NCBI GenBank assembly: GCA_002700485.1
Contig: PADU01000041.1
Span: 13,963 to 18,996, forward strand
Length of the DNA stretch: 5,034 nucleotides
Direction: 5' to 3'
Source of the DNA: SAR116 cluster bacterium
GTDB lineage: Bacteria > Pseudomonadota > Alphaproteobacteria > Puniceispirillales > Puniceispirillaceae
The notes under the pieces were generated by a model. That model ran no database searches and had not been told where the DNA came from. It saw only the letters and a program-made list of their open reading frames with translations. The position numbers were made by a program, and so were the translations under genes. Below are positions 1-5,034 of this stretch, piece by piece. Positions within the stretch are counted from its first letter, which is position 1; each line of letters opens with the position of its first letter.

Positions 1-947
1 ACCATATAATGAGTGTCTCGCTGGAACATCTTATGAGCCCGCAATGCCTGATTCATGTGATGAAGCATGCTTACATTGGCAATATCATAAAGGCTACCAT
101 CATGCATCAGGCCAGCTTCAATCAGCAGCTGTTCCGCGTGCTGGACACCGGTTTCTGTCATCGTTACGCTGCGAGCCTTTTCATCACGTTCGAAATCATC
201 ATCCCGCAAGGCAGTAACCAGCTTATTTGCTGACTTATACAGATCTTGAGATGTTTCGGCAGGGCCGGAGATAATCAGAGGTGTTCTGGCCTCATCGATA
301 AGGATGGAATCCACCTCATCCACAATGGCAAAATTATGGCTTCTTTGCACCATATCTTCCAATGTGAATTTCAGATTGTCCCGCAGATAATCAAAACCAA
401 ATTCATTATTGGTGCCATAGGTCACATCTGCCTGGTAGGCCGCCCGTCGCACATCATCTTCAATGCCAGGTATAACACAACCCACGCTCAGCCCTAAAAA
501 TTCATATACCCGGCCCATCCAGCCTGCATCACGACTGGCCAAATAATCATTGACCGTCACCACATGTACCCCTCTGCCCGTCAGCGCGTTAAGGTAGACA
601 GCCAGTGTCGCCGCAAGGGTTTTTCCCTCTCCTGTTTTCATTTCTGAAATGCAGCCTTCATGCAGGGCGAGCCCCCCCCCCATTAGCTGAACATCAAAAT
701 GCCGCTGGCCAAGCGCACGCACAGCGGCCTCGCGCACAGTAGCAAATGCATCGACAAGCAGATCATCAAGGCTTTCGCCAGCCTCGTGGCGGCCTTTTAG
801 TGTTGCTGTCATCTGCTTCAGATCGTCATCTCTCATTGCCCTGTAAGTTGGCTCGGCGGCGTTTATCGCATCAACCTTTCCCTGCAGCCTTTTAACATCT
901 TTGCTGCCAAGCTCTCCAAATAGACTTTTGGCGAGTGATGAAAACAT
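1..947 (-). CDS. secA: SecA, preprotein translocase ATPase (N-terminal 315 residues, partial)
   Basis: SecA is the cytoplasmic ATPase that pushes unfolded preproteins through the SecYEG channel. The frame is open from the ATG at 947-945 to the window edge, covering roughly the first third of a protein that is usually about 900 residues long. Visible landmarks are the Q motif (RHFDVQL, residues 82-88, with Gln87), Walker A (MKTGEGKT, 103-110, with Lys109), [10 protein letters not shown] (131-140), [16 protein letters not shown] (176-191) and the Walker B region [16 protein letters not shown] (208-223). The last residues belong to the start of the preprotein cross-linking domain. Compared with E. 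coli SecA as I remember it, the numbering matches without gaps to residue 91 and is then shifted by one, because a G-rich tract adds a glycine. The start is supported by the usual [15 protein letters not shown] N-terminus and by an AAGGGG upstream. The gene is divergent from the parvulin gene. The identification is certain. Confidence 0.98.
   Translation of the reverse strand, partial: MFSSLAKSLFGELGSKDVKRLQGKVDAINAAEPTYRAMRDDDLKQMTATLKGRHEAGESLDDLLVDAFATVREAAVRALGQRHFDVQLMGGGLALHEGCISEMKTGEGKTLAATLAVYLNALTGRGVHVVTVNDYLASRDAGWMGRVYEFLGLSVGCVIPGIEDDVRRAAYQADVTYGTNNEFGFDYLRDNLKFTLEDMVQRSHNFAIVDEVDSILIDEARTPLIISGPAETSQDLYKSANKLVTALRDDDFERDEKARSVTMTETGVQHAEQLLIEAGLMHDGSLYDIANVSMLHHMNQALRAHKMFQRDTHYM
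672..681. repeat. Ten-base G homopolymer inside secA
   Basis: Ten consecutive C residues on the plus strand read as ten G on the coding strand. They encode the end of Met89 and then Gly90-Gly91-Gly92. The frame before and after the tract is intact. SecA proteins normally have two glycines here (QLxGGxxLH), so the tract carries one extra in-frame codon. A run this long is a potential polymerase slippage site, and a gain or loss of one base would truncate SecA. Confidence 0.9.
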
Positions 948-957
948 ATCCTTTATT

Positions 958-963
958 CCCCTT
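958..963 (-). promoter_or_regulatory. Ribosome binding site of secA
   Basis: AAGGGG on the minus strand lies 10 bases before the secA ATG, a slightly long but usable spacing. A second AAGG sits only 2 bases before the ATG and is too close to act. A CCCT at 980-977 could pair with the AGGG of this site, giving a weak 4-bp stem with a 14-base loop. Confidence 0.6.
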
Positions 964-1061
964 ATCCACTTGATTTAGGGTTCAAACGATGTAAACCAAT
1001 ATGGATATAACCAGTATGAAATTCCGCTATGCCTGACTAGCACTGACCGACTTACTCCTTG

Positions 1062-1090
1062 CAGATAGGCATTGAACCGGTCTTTGTCAA
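1062..1090 (-). promoter_or_regulatory. Candidate sigma70 promoter for secA
   Basis: On the minus strand a perfect -35 box TTGACA (1090-1085) is followed by a 17-base spacer and a -10 box TATCTG (1067-1062), which matches the consensus at the first three positions. Transcription would begin near 1055, giving secA a leader of about 108 bases. It is the best promoter match between the two divergent genes. A start here would leave the AAGGAG at 1060-1055 largely untranscribed. Confidence 0.55.
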
Positions 1091-1215
1091 ACAAAAGTAG
1101 GACAAGCCAGCGCCCCCCAGTCAGTATTTTCACTGCCTTTCCGGTTGCGAGAGCTGATAGCAATATGGTAATCGGGACAGGTGCTCTAAACATGCATTTA
1201 TGGGCGGACAGGCAA

Positions 1216-1224
1216 TGATAATAT
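1216..1224 (+). promoter_or_regulatory. Possible extended -10 promoter for the parvulin-argJ-mutT operon
   Basis: TGATAATAT reads as a TGn extension (1216-1218) plus a -10-like TAATAT (1219-1224, four of six consensus matches). No convincing -35 box lies 16-18 bases upstream. Transcription would start near 1231, about 59 bases before the parvulin start codon. It is the best rightward candidate I found, but it is weak. Confidence 0.25.
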
Positions 1225-1276
1225 CGGGCCACCGCCTGCTATATGCGCTAGCAATCCCAGAACAACTGGCTCAAGT

Positions 1277-1280
1277 GAGG
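1277..1280 (+). promoter_or_regulatory. Ribosome binding site that fixes the parvulin start
   Basis: GAGG lies 9 bases before the ATG at 1290, within the sequence GTGAGGAAAAG. It supports starting translation at 1290 instead of at the in-frame ATG at 1200. Starting at 1290 also places the signal peptide exactly at the N-terminus. Confidence 0.6.
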
Positions 1281-1289
1281 AAAAGACAA

Positions 1290-2171
1290 ATGGAACCATT
1301 CACAAATCGCTCTCTTCTGCGAGTGCTTACAGCCTTGTGCTTTCTGATCCTGTGTGCGGTTGGTCAGCCTGTAAAGTCGCAAGACGCCCCAAAAATCACT
1401 GTTGCCACTGTGAATGGAGAAGAAATTTATCTGGAGGAGGTGATAGCCCTTCGGGATCGACTGCCTGCTGATTTGCTTCAACAGCCTATGGAAACGTATT
1501 TTGACAGACTTGTGGATGATATTATTGATTCACGTCTGGCTGCTGCGGCAGGCAATGAAGCTGGTCTGACAGAAGACCCCGAAATTCTGCGACAGATGAG
1601 TATTGCAGCCCAGCGCGTTCTGGCTGAAGCCTGGGTAAGTGGCGAAATCAGGAAGCGAATAACAGATGCCGAACTGAAAGCTGCTTACGATACTTATATT
1701 GCTGACACTGGTTCGCGTGAGGAAGTGAAAGCACGACATATTCTGGTGGCCGAAAAACAAACAGCCAAAGACATCATCAGGCAGCTGAAAGGTGGGGCTG
1801 ATTTCATCATGCTAGCAAAAGAAAAATCAACTGGGCCAAGTGGGCCGAATGGCGGTGATTTAGGGTATTTTGGCCGCGGGGCGATGCTCCCTGCATTTGA
1901 AACTGCCGCTTTTGACCTTGATATTGGCCAGCATTCTCAATTCCCTGTGCAGACCCAGTTTGGCTGGCATGTCATCCTGCTTGAAGATAAGCGCATAGCT
2001 GAACCTCCAAGCTATGTTGCTCTTCAGCCGCAGTTACGACAAAATCTGATCAATCAGAACCTGGCTAGGCTACTGGACGCTTTACGACAGGGTGCATCTT
2101 TTTCTAAACGCAGCTTCACTGACATCCGCAAGGATGCCCAAGCAGCAAACGAAAATAACGAGGCAAACTGA
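1290..2171 (+). CDS. Exported parvulin-type peptidyl-prolyl cis-trans isomerase
   Basis: This protein of 293 residues is predicted to catalyse proline isomerisation and assist folding of exported proteins in the periplasm. A signal peptide is visible: Arg7 and Arg11 are followed by a hydrophobic core (about residues 12-24, LTALCFLILCAV) and a plausible cleavage after Ser30 (VKS, then Q). Residues 36-140 look like the helical chaperone arm of SurA/PrsA-like proteins, starting with ITVATVNGEEI. The parvulin domain spans about 144-235, with the hallmarks VKARHILV (147-154), GADFIMLAKEKS (169-180), GGDLGYFGRGAMLPAFE (188-204) and FGWHVILLED (224-233). The C-terminal tail is polar (Gln, Asn, Glu). 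No lipobox is evident, since the cysteines at 17 and 22 are each preceded by Leu, so a soluble periplasmic form is favoured. It is the first gene of the operon and divergent from secA, a sensible pairing for secretion and folding. The family call is firm; the substrates are unknown. Confidence 0.92.
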   Translation: MEPFTNRSLLRVLTALCFLILCAVGQPVKSQDAPKITVATVNGEEIYLEEVIALRDRLPADLLQQPMETYFDRLVDDIIDSRLAAAAGNEAGLTEDPEILRQMSIAAQRVLAEAWVSGEIRKRITDAELKAAYDTYIADTGSREEVKARHILVAEKQTAKDIIRQLKGGADFIMLAKEKSTGPSGPNGGDLGYFGRGAMLPAFETAAFDLDIGQHSQFPVQTQFGWHVILLEDKRIAEPPSYVALQPQLRQNLINQNLARLLDALRQGASFSKRSFTDIRKDAQAANENNEAN

Positions 2172-2182
2172 TACAGATAGTC

Positions 2183-3418
2183 ATGGCAGAACTGACCCCC
2201 TCCCCTTTGGCTCCAGCGCAGTTTCCCGACCTGCCTCCTATTGCCGGCATAAAGCTGGCCACAGCAGCAACTGGCCTTAAATATAAAGGCCGGGACGATC
2301 TGTTTCTGATAATGGCTGAAGAAGGAAGCAGCTTTGCCGGTGTGTTCACAAAAAGTGTCACAGCTGCTGCGCCTGTGCATGTATCGCGTGCGGGGCTTAA
2401 AAACGGGCATGCCCGGGCTGTGCTGACCAACGCCGGTAACGCCAATGCTTTTACGGGCCACGCAGGAGAAGCAGAGATTTCAATTTACAGGTCAGCCTTT
2501 GCCGCTGCACTTGACCTGACAGCAGAACAAATTCTGATCGCCTCAACAGGTGTTATCGGTGAACCGCTGGACGGACAGGCAATAGCTGGTTTTGCCTCGC
2601 AAATAAACAATCAAAAGGGTATTGCCAGCTGGCATGACGCTGCCCTGGCAATTCACACAACAGATACCTTTGCCAAAGGAGCCAGCAGGAGCCTAATGCT
2701 AGAGGGGCAGCGTGTCACAATAAACGGGATTGCTAAAGGATCTGGTATGATCGCCCCAGATATGGCGACCATGCTGGCCTATATAGCCACTGACGCATCG
2801 ATTGCAACGGCCTGTCTACAGCAGATGCTAGAGAAGGCTGTAAGCGCCAGCTTTAACGCAATCACTGTTGACAGTGATACATCCACATCAGATAGCGTTT
2901 ATCTGCTGGCGACACATAAAGCAGACCATCAGCAAATCACTGATATGAACAGCAAGCCAGGAGAGACCTTCTATATTGCCCTGAAGGAGGTAATGATTGA
3001 TCTGGCTCAGCAGATTGTAAAAGATGGTGAAGGGGCAAGCAAATTTATCACTGTGCGTGTACGTGCAGCAGAGACGGATACAGATGCCCGGACCATTGCA
3101 TTTGCTATTGCCAATTCCCCTCTGGTCAAAACCGCGATTGCCGGGGCAGATGCAAATTGGGGCCGTATTGTCATGGCCATTGGCAAGTCTGGAGCGAAGG
3201 CAGATCGCGACCGGTTGGGAATCAGTATTGGCGGAATTGTTATTGCTCAAAATGGCCAGTGCAAAGATGGATATAATGAAGCTCCTGTAGCCGCGCACAT
3301 GGCTGGTGATGACATTGATATTCTGGTCGATATGGGTCTGGGTTCAGGAGAGGCAGTTGTCTGGACCTGTGACTTGACCCACGGCTATATTGCGATCAAC
3401 GCAGATTACAGAAGTTAA
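2183..3418 (+). CDS. argJ: ArgJ, glutamate N-acetyltransferase / ornithine acetyltransferase
   Basis: ArgJ moves the acetyl group from N-acetylornithine to glutamate in the cyclic arginine pathway, and bifunctional members also make N-acetylglutamate from acetyl-CoA. The 411-residue length is typical. The N-terminal SPLAP-FPDLPPIAGIKLATA (residues 7-27) is characteristic. The oxyanion-hole motif STGVIG lies at 121-126, and the self-cleavage motif KGSGMIAPDMATML at 185-198. From family knowledge, cleavage should fall between Ala195 and Thr196, giving an alpha chain 1-195 and a beta chain starting with the nucleophile Thr196. The VDSDTSTSD segment (229-237) and the closing YIAINADYRS (402-411) also fit. 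The start lies 11 bases after the parvulin stop without a good Shine-Dalgarno site, so translational coupling is likely. Whether it also uses acetyl-CoA cannot be read from the sequence. Confidence 0.97.
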   Translation: MAELTPSPLAPAQFPDLPPIAGIKLATAATGLKYKGRDDLFLIMAEEGSSFAGVFTKSVTAAAPVHVSRAGLKNGHARAVLTNAGNANAFTGHAGEAEISIYRSAFAAALDLTAEQILIASTGVIGEPLDGQAIAGFASQINNQKGIASWHDAALAIHTTDTFAKGASRSLMLEGQRVTINGIAKGSGMIAPDMATMLAYIATDASIATACLQQMLEKAVSASFNAITVDSDTSTSDSVYLLATHKADHQQITDMNSKPGETFYIALKEVMIDLAQQIVKDGEGASKFITVRVRAAETDTDARTIAFAIANSPLVKTAIAGADANWGRIVMAIGKSGAKADRDRLGISIGGIVIAQNGQCKDGYNEAPVAAHMAGDDIDILVDMGLGSGEAVVWTCDLTHGYIAINADYRS

Positions 3419-3422
3419 CCCA

Positions 3423-3851
3423 ATGACAGTTGCAACTCAGCCTCCTTTGCCGCTTCTGGTAATCCCGGCAATTGCGCTGGTTGATAATGACGGCCGGATA
3501 TTGCTGGCAAAGCGGCCAAGGAATAAGCCGATGGCCGGATTGTGGGAATTTCCCGGCGGCAAGATAGAGAATGGCGAGACGCCTGAGCAGGCTCTGATAC
3601 GTGAAATAGATGAGGAGCTGGGTGTAAACACCAAGCAATCCTGTCTGGCCCCTGTCAGCTTTGCCTCACATGCCTATGATGCTTTCCACTTACTGCTGCT
3701 TTTGTATATTTGCCGGCGCTGGCAGGGCAGCCCGGAATCACAAGAGGGCGGCGAACTGGCTTGGGTAAAGCCATCCCAATTACGCCAGTTTGATATGCCG
3801 CCCGCAAATAAAGAGTTCATCTCTGTTCTTCAGGACCTACTCTTTTCCTGA
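3423..3851 (+). CDS. mutT: MutT-type Nudix hydrolase (8-oxo-dGTP diphosphatase)
   Basis: The protein has 142 residues, slightly longer than E. coli MutT. A complete Nudix box runs from Gly46 to Val68: Gly46, Glu52, Arg60-Glu61 and Glu64-Glu65 then Leu-Gly-Val, the metal-binding pattern GX5EX7REUXEEXGU. The preceding LLAKRP (28-32 region) and MAGLWEFPGG (37-46), and the later LAWVKPSQL (112-120) and PPANKEFI (126-133), match MutT proteins that hydrolyse oxidised 8-oxo-dGTP to the monophosphate and prevent A:T to C:G mutations. No fused thiamine phosphate synthase domain is present. The chosen ATG is the first in the frame and lies 4 bases after the argJ stop; an upstream TTG at 3390 would overlap argJ and is less likely. 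The Shine-Dalgarno site is poor, so coupling to argJ translation is expected. The family is certain; the precise substrate is inferred. Confidence 0.93.
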   Translation: MTVATQPPLPLLVIPAIALVDNDGRILLAKRPRNKPMAGLWEFPGGKIENGETPEQALIREIDEELGVNTKQSCLAPVSFASHAYDAFHLLLLLYICRRWQGSPESQEGGELAWVKPSQLRQFDMPPANKEFISVLQDLLFS

Positions 3852-3895
3852 AGCTGGCGAACTGCGCTTCAAAGTCAAATAATCCGCAAAATAAG

Positions 3896-4819
3896 TCACC
3901 CACCTTTCAACGGTGTTTCTGTTGTTCCCAGCGCCTCCGCTAACCGGTTGGCCGCACTGCCCGGACGCAAGGGTTGAGGCTGACTGGTGTCAGGGGCCCA
4001 GCCAGTTAGGGTGATTAGCTCAACAGTAGCCTTAATGTGCCCACCAGAATGCGAGAATTTCTGCTTATAAAGCGCTGCCGCCCGCATAAACACAGCCCGC
4101 GGTGTAAAATGACTTATCCGGCCAAAAAGACAATTCTGGCCGCCCATTGCCTTAATATCTGCCATTAAGCGGAACATATCCGGATAAGTCACTGTCAAAA
4201 GCTCAGCATCAGCAACCGGCAGTGCAAATCCGGCTCGCTGCAGCAAACTACCCAATTCGCGAATATCTGCCATAGGCATGCAGCGCGGGCTGATGCCACC
4301 ACAAATTTCTATTTCTGCCTCAGCAATGCAGCCACGCAATTCAATTAAACTGCGCCCACCAAGCATATTAGCAAGCAACAACCCGTCAGGCTGCAAAGCA
4401 AGACAAATCTGGGATAGCATACCCGGTAGATCATTCATCCAGTGCAAAAAAATGGCCGATAACACAGCATCACAGGAGGCTGGTGCAATTGGCAAAATAT
4501 CATCTGACATCACTAGGTTTTTTTGCACAGACGGATTGGCAACTCTGGCCCGCTGAACAAAAGCTGCCGAGGGGTCTGTCTGTGTAATCTTCACGGACTG
4601 TTCATGAAACCTCGCCGGTAAAGCAGCTCTCATCTGCCCACCATGACAGCCCAGATCAAGAATGTCTGTAAAGTCGCGTCTGACCAGCTCTAATCGTTCA
4701 GCCAAACGCGCGCAGGCCAGTTCCTTCAAAAAAGCGGCTTTCTCATAGCCCGCTGCCGCACGGTCGCGGTTGTGCAGCCAGGCAGACCTGTCAAATATCC
4801 GTGGCGGTGTCTGAACCAT
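3896..4819 (-). CDS. BioC/NDUFAF5-like SAM-dependent methyltransferase-fold protein
   Basis: This 307-residue cytoplasmic protein has a class I methyltransferase fold. The SAM-binding motif I ILDLGCHGG lies at residues 53-61, with acidic Asp82 (QTDPS) as the probable ribose contact and SDD at 105-107. HWMNDLPG (126-133), PDGLLLANMLGG (144-155), LLQRAGFALPVADAE (192-206) and the C-terminal LRPGSAANRLAEALGTTE (284-301) match, as I recall the family, alphaproteobacterial relatives of mitochondrial NDUFAF5. Human NDUFAF5 hydroxylates an arginine of the complex I subunit NDUFS7 and does not methylate it, so a role in complex I maturation is possible here. BioC-like proteins in biotin synthesis share the fold, but no other biotin gene is nearby. 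The gene converges on mutT across a 44-base gap. The start ATG has no clear Shine-Dalgarno site, but the N-terminus (TPPRIFDRSAWLHNRDRAA) fits the family. The fold is certain; the function is inferred. Confidence 0.88.
   Translation of the reverse strand: MVQTPPRIFDRSAWLHNRDRAAAGYEKAAFLKELACARLAERLELVRRDFTDILDLGCHGGQMRAALPARFHEQSVKITQTDPSAAFVQRARVANPSVQKNLVMSDDILPIAPASCDAVLSAIFLHWMNDLPGMLSQICLALQPDGLLLANMLGGRSLIELRGCIAEAEIEICGGISPRCMPMADIRELGSLLQRAGFALPVADAELLTVTYPDMFRLMADIKAMGGQNCLFGRISHFTPRAVFMRAAALYKQKFSHSGGHIKATVELITLTGWAPDTSQPQPLRPGSAANRLAEALGTTETPLKGG
4442..4528. repeat. 11-bp perfect inverted repeat with A7/T7 tracts inside the methyltransferase gene
   Basis: GTGCAAAAAAA at 4442-4452 is the exact reverse complement of TTTTTTTGCAC at 4518-4528, with 65 bases between the arms. 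Both arms are coding: on the minus strand they specify the VQKN (98-101) and IFLHW (123-127) segments. The repeat may be a chance product of two A/T runs, and the reading frame is intact across both. Confidence 0.6.
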
Positions 4820-5034
4820 AAATGTAGATGCAGTGCGAAGCGCACATCCTGTCCTGTGTTTATATTTAATTTTTCTCGTTGCTTTATAAGCAGAACATTA
4901 GCGGAAGGCAAACGGGAGACTAGCAAATAAACCGGGACAGGGTAATAAAACTCGCGAAGGCGCTTTTCGCCAGATAGACTGCAGGTCAGATGCTGCACGG
5001 GTCTTTATCAATGCGCTATGAATATTGTCTTGCG
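4820..5034. other. Intergenic region right of the methyltransferase gene, reaching the window edge
   Basis: The region is AT-rich near 4860-4890 and holds the leftward promoter candidate. A short inverted repeat, GTGCG-AAG-CGCAC (4833-4845), would form a small hairpin in the leader of the methyltransferase mRNA. Rightward frames are interrupted by stops (for example at 4946-4948 and 4975-4977) until near the edge, where ATGs at 4990, 5011 and 5018 could begin a plus-strand gene. The frame from 5018 reads MNIVL, far too short to identify. Confidence 0.5.
4883..4911 (-). promoter_or_regulatory. Candidate sigma70 promoter for the methyltransferase gene
   Basis: On the minus strand a -35 box TTGCCT (4911-4906, four of six consensus) is followed by a 17-base spacer and a -10 box TATAAA (4888-4883, five of six). 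Transcription would start near 4876, giving a leader of about 57 bases. The -10 box lies inside a small palindrome, TGCTT-TAT-AAGCA (4880-4892). Confidence 0.45.

Larger units (their letters stand above)
948..1289. other. Divergent intergenic region between secA and the parvulin gene
   Basis: This 342-base stretch carries the control regions of both flanking genes. It has a clear leftward promoter near 1062-1090 and only a weak extended -10 for rightward transcription near 1216-1224. On the minus strand an open frame ends at 975, with possible starts at ATG 1193, GTG 1232 or GTG 1043. I recognise no protein family in it, and its coding status is uncertain; it is discussed as a finding. On the plus strand the parvulin frame stays open back to an ATG at 1200, but that extension does not look like protein. 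I see no tRNA, no terminator and no long repeat. Confidence 0.75.

Noticed and set aside
9..497. Two plus-strand open frames (74 and 83 codons) at the left end
   Set aside because: They are antisense to a continuous, unmistakable secA reading frame.
1200..1289. A 30-residue N-terminal extension of the parvulin from the ATG at 1200
   Set aside because: It would bury the signal peptide behind about 30 residues, overlaps the only rightward promoter candidate, and the ATG at 1290 has a GAGG ribosome site at good spacing.
2054..2461. Long minus-strand open frames opposite the parvulin end and argJ start (135 and 109 codons)
   Set aside because: They lie antisense to well-supported genes and show no recognisable domain; they are typical shadows.
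2888..3298. A 136-codon minus-strand frame opposite argJ and an 88-codon plus-strand frame at 3024-3290
   Set aside because: Both overlap the conserved C-terminal half of argJ in other frames, and their residue content is unlike a real protein.
3849..3871. A stem TGAAGC/GCTTCA with an 11-base loop at the end of mutT as a terminator
   Set aside because: The stem is only 6 bp, the loop is large, and no T run follows on either strand, so it does not support an intrinsic terminator between the convergent genes.
4726..4998. A 90-codon minus-strand frame overlapping the start of the methyltransferase gene
   Set aside because: It is out of frame with the methyltransferase, overlaps its conserved N-terminus and its promoter, and has no recognisable motif.

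Overview
The window looks like ordinary chromosomal DNA of an alphaproteobacterium. The base composition looks close to balanced by eye. The protein sequences and the gene order (secA, a secreted parvulin, argJ, a Nudix hydrolase, a BioC/NDUFAF5-type methyltransferase) resemble the conserved secA-argJ neighbourhood of that class. A marine lineage such as SAR116 would fit the moderate GC, but that is a guess and the sequence does not prove it.

Layout. Positions 1-947 (minus strand) hold the first 315 codons of secA, which runs off the left edge. Positions 948-1289 are a 342-base divergent intergenic region with a good sigma70-type promoter facing secA and a weaker one facing right. Positions 1290-3851 (plus strand) form a tight three-gene operon: an exported parvulin peptidyl-prolyl isomerase, argJ (11-base gap) and a MutT-type Nudix hydrolase (4-base gap). 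Positions 3896-4819 (minus strand) encode a class I SAM-dependent methyltransferase-fold protein, convergent with the operon and separated from it by 44 bases. Positions 4820-5034 are a second intergenic region, with a promoter for the methyltransferase gene and possibly the first codons of a rightward gene at the edge.

How the genes relate. SecA drives export of unfolded proteins and the parvulin is predicted to help fold them in the periplasm, so those two divergent genes form a logical pair. ArgJ (arginine biosynthesis), the Nudix hydrolase (nucleotide sanitation) and the methyltransferase-fold protein (possibly respiratory complex I maturation) are housekeeping genes with no obvious common pathway.

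I see no mobile element, CRISPR array, RNA gene or defence system. The most notable points are a run of ten G residues in secA that adds one glycine just after the Q motif, and an open frame ending 27 bases upstream of secA whose position and Pro-stop ending invite comparison with secretion-monitor leader peptides. The leader idea is speculative.
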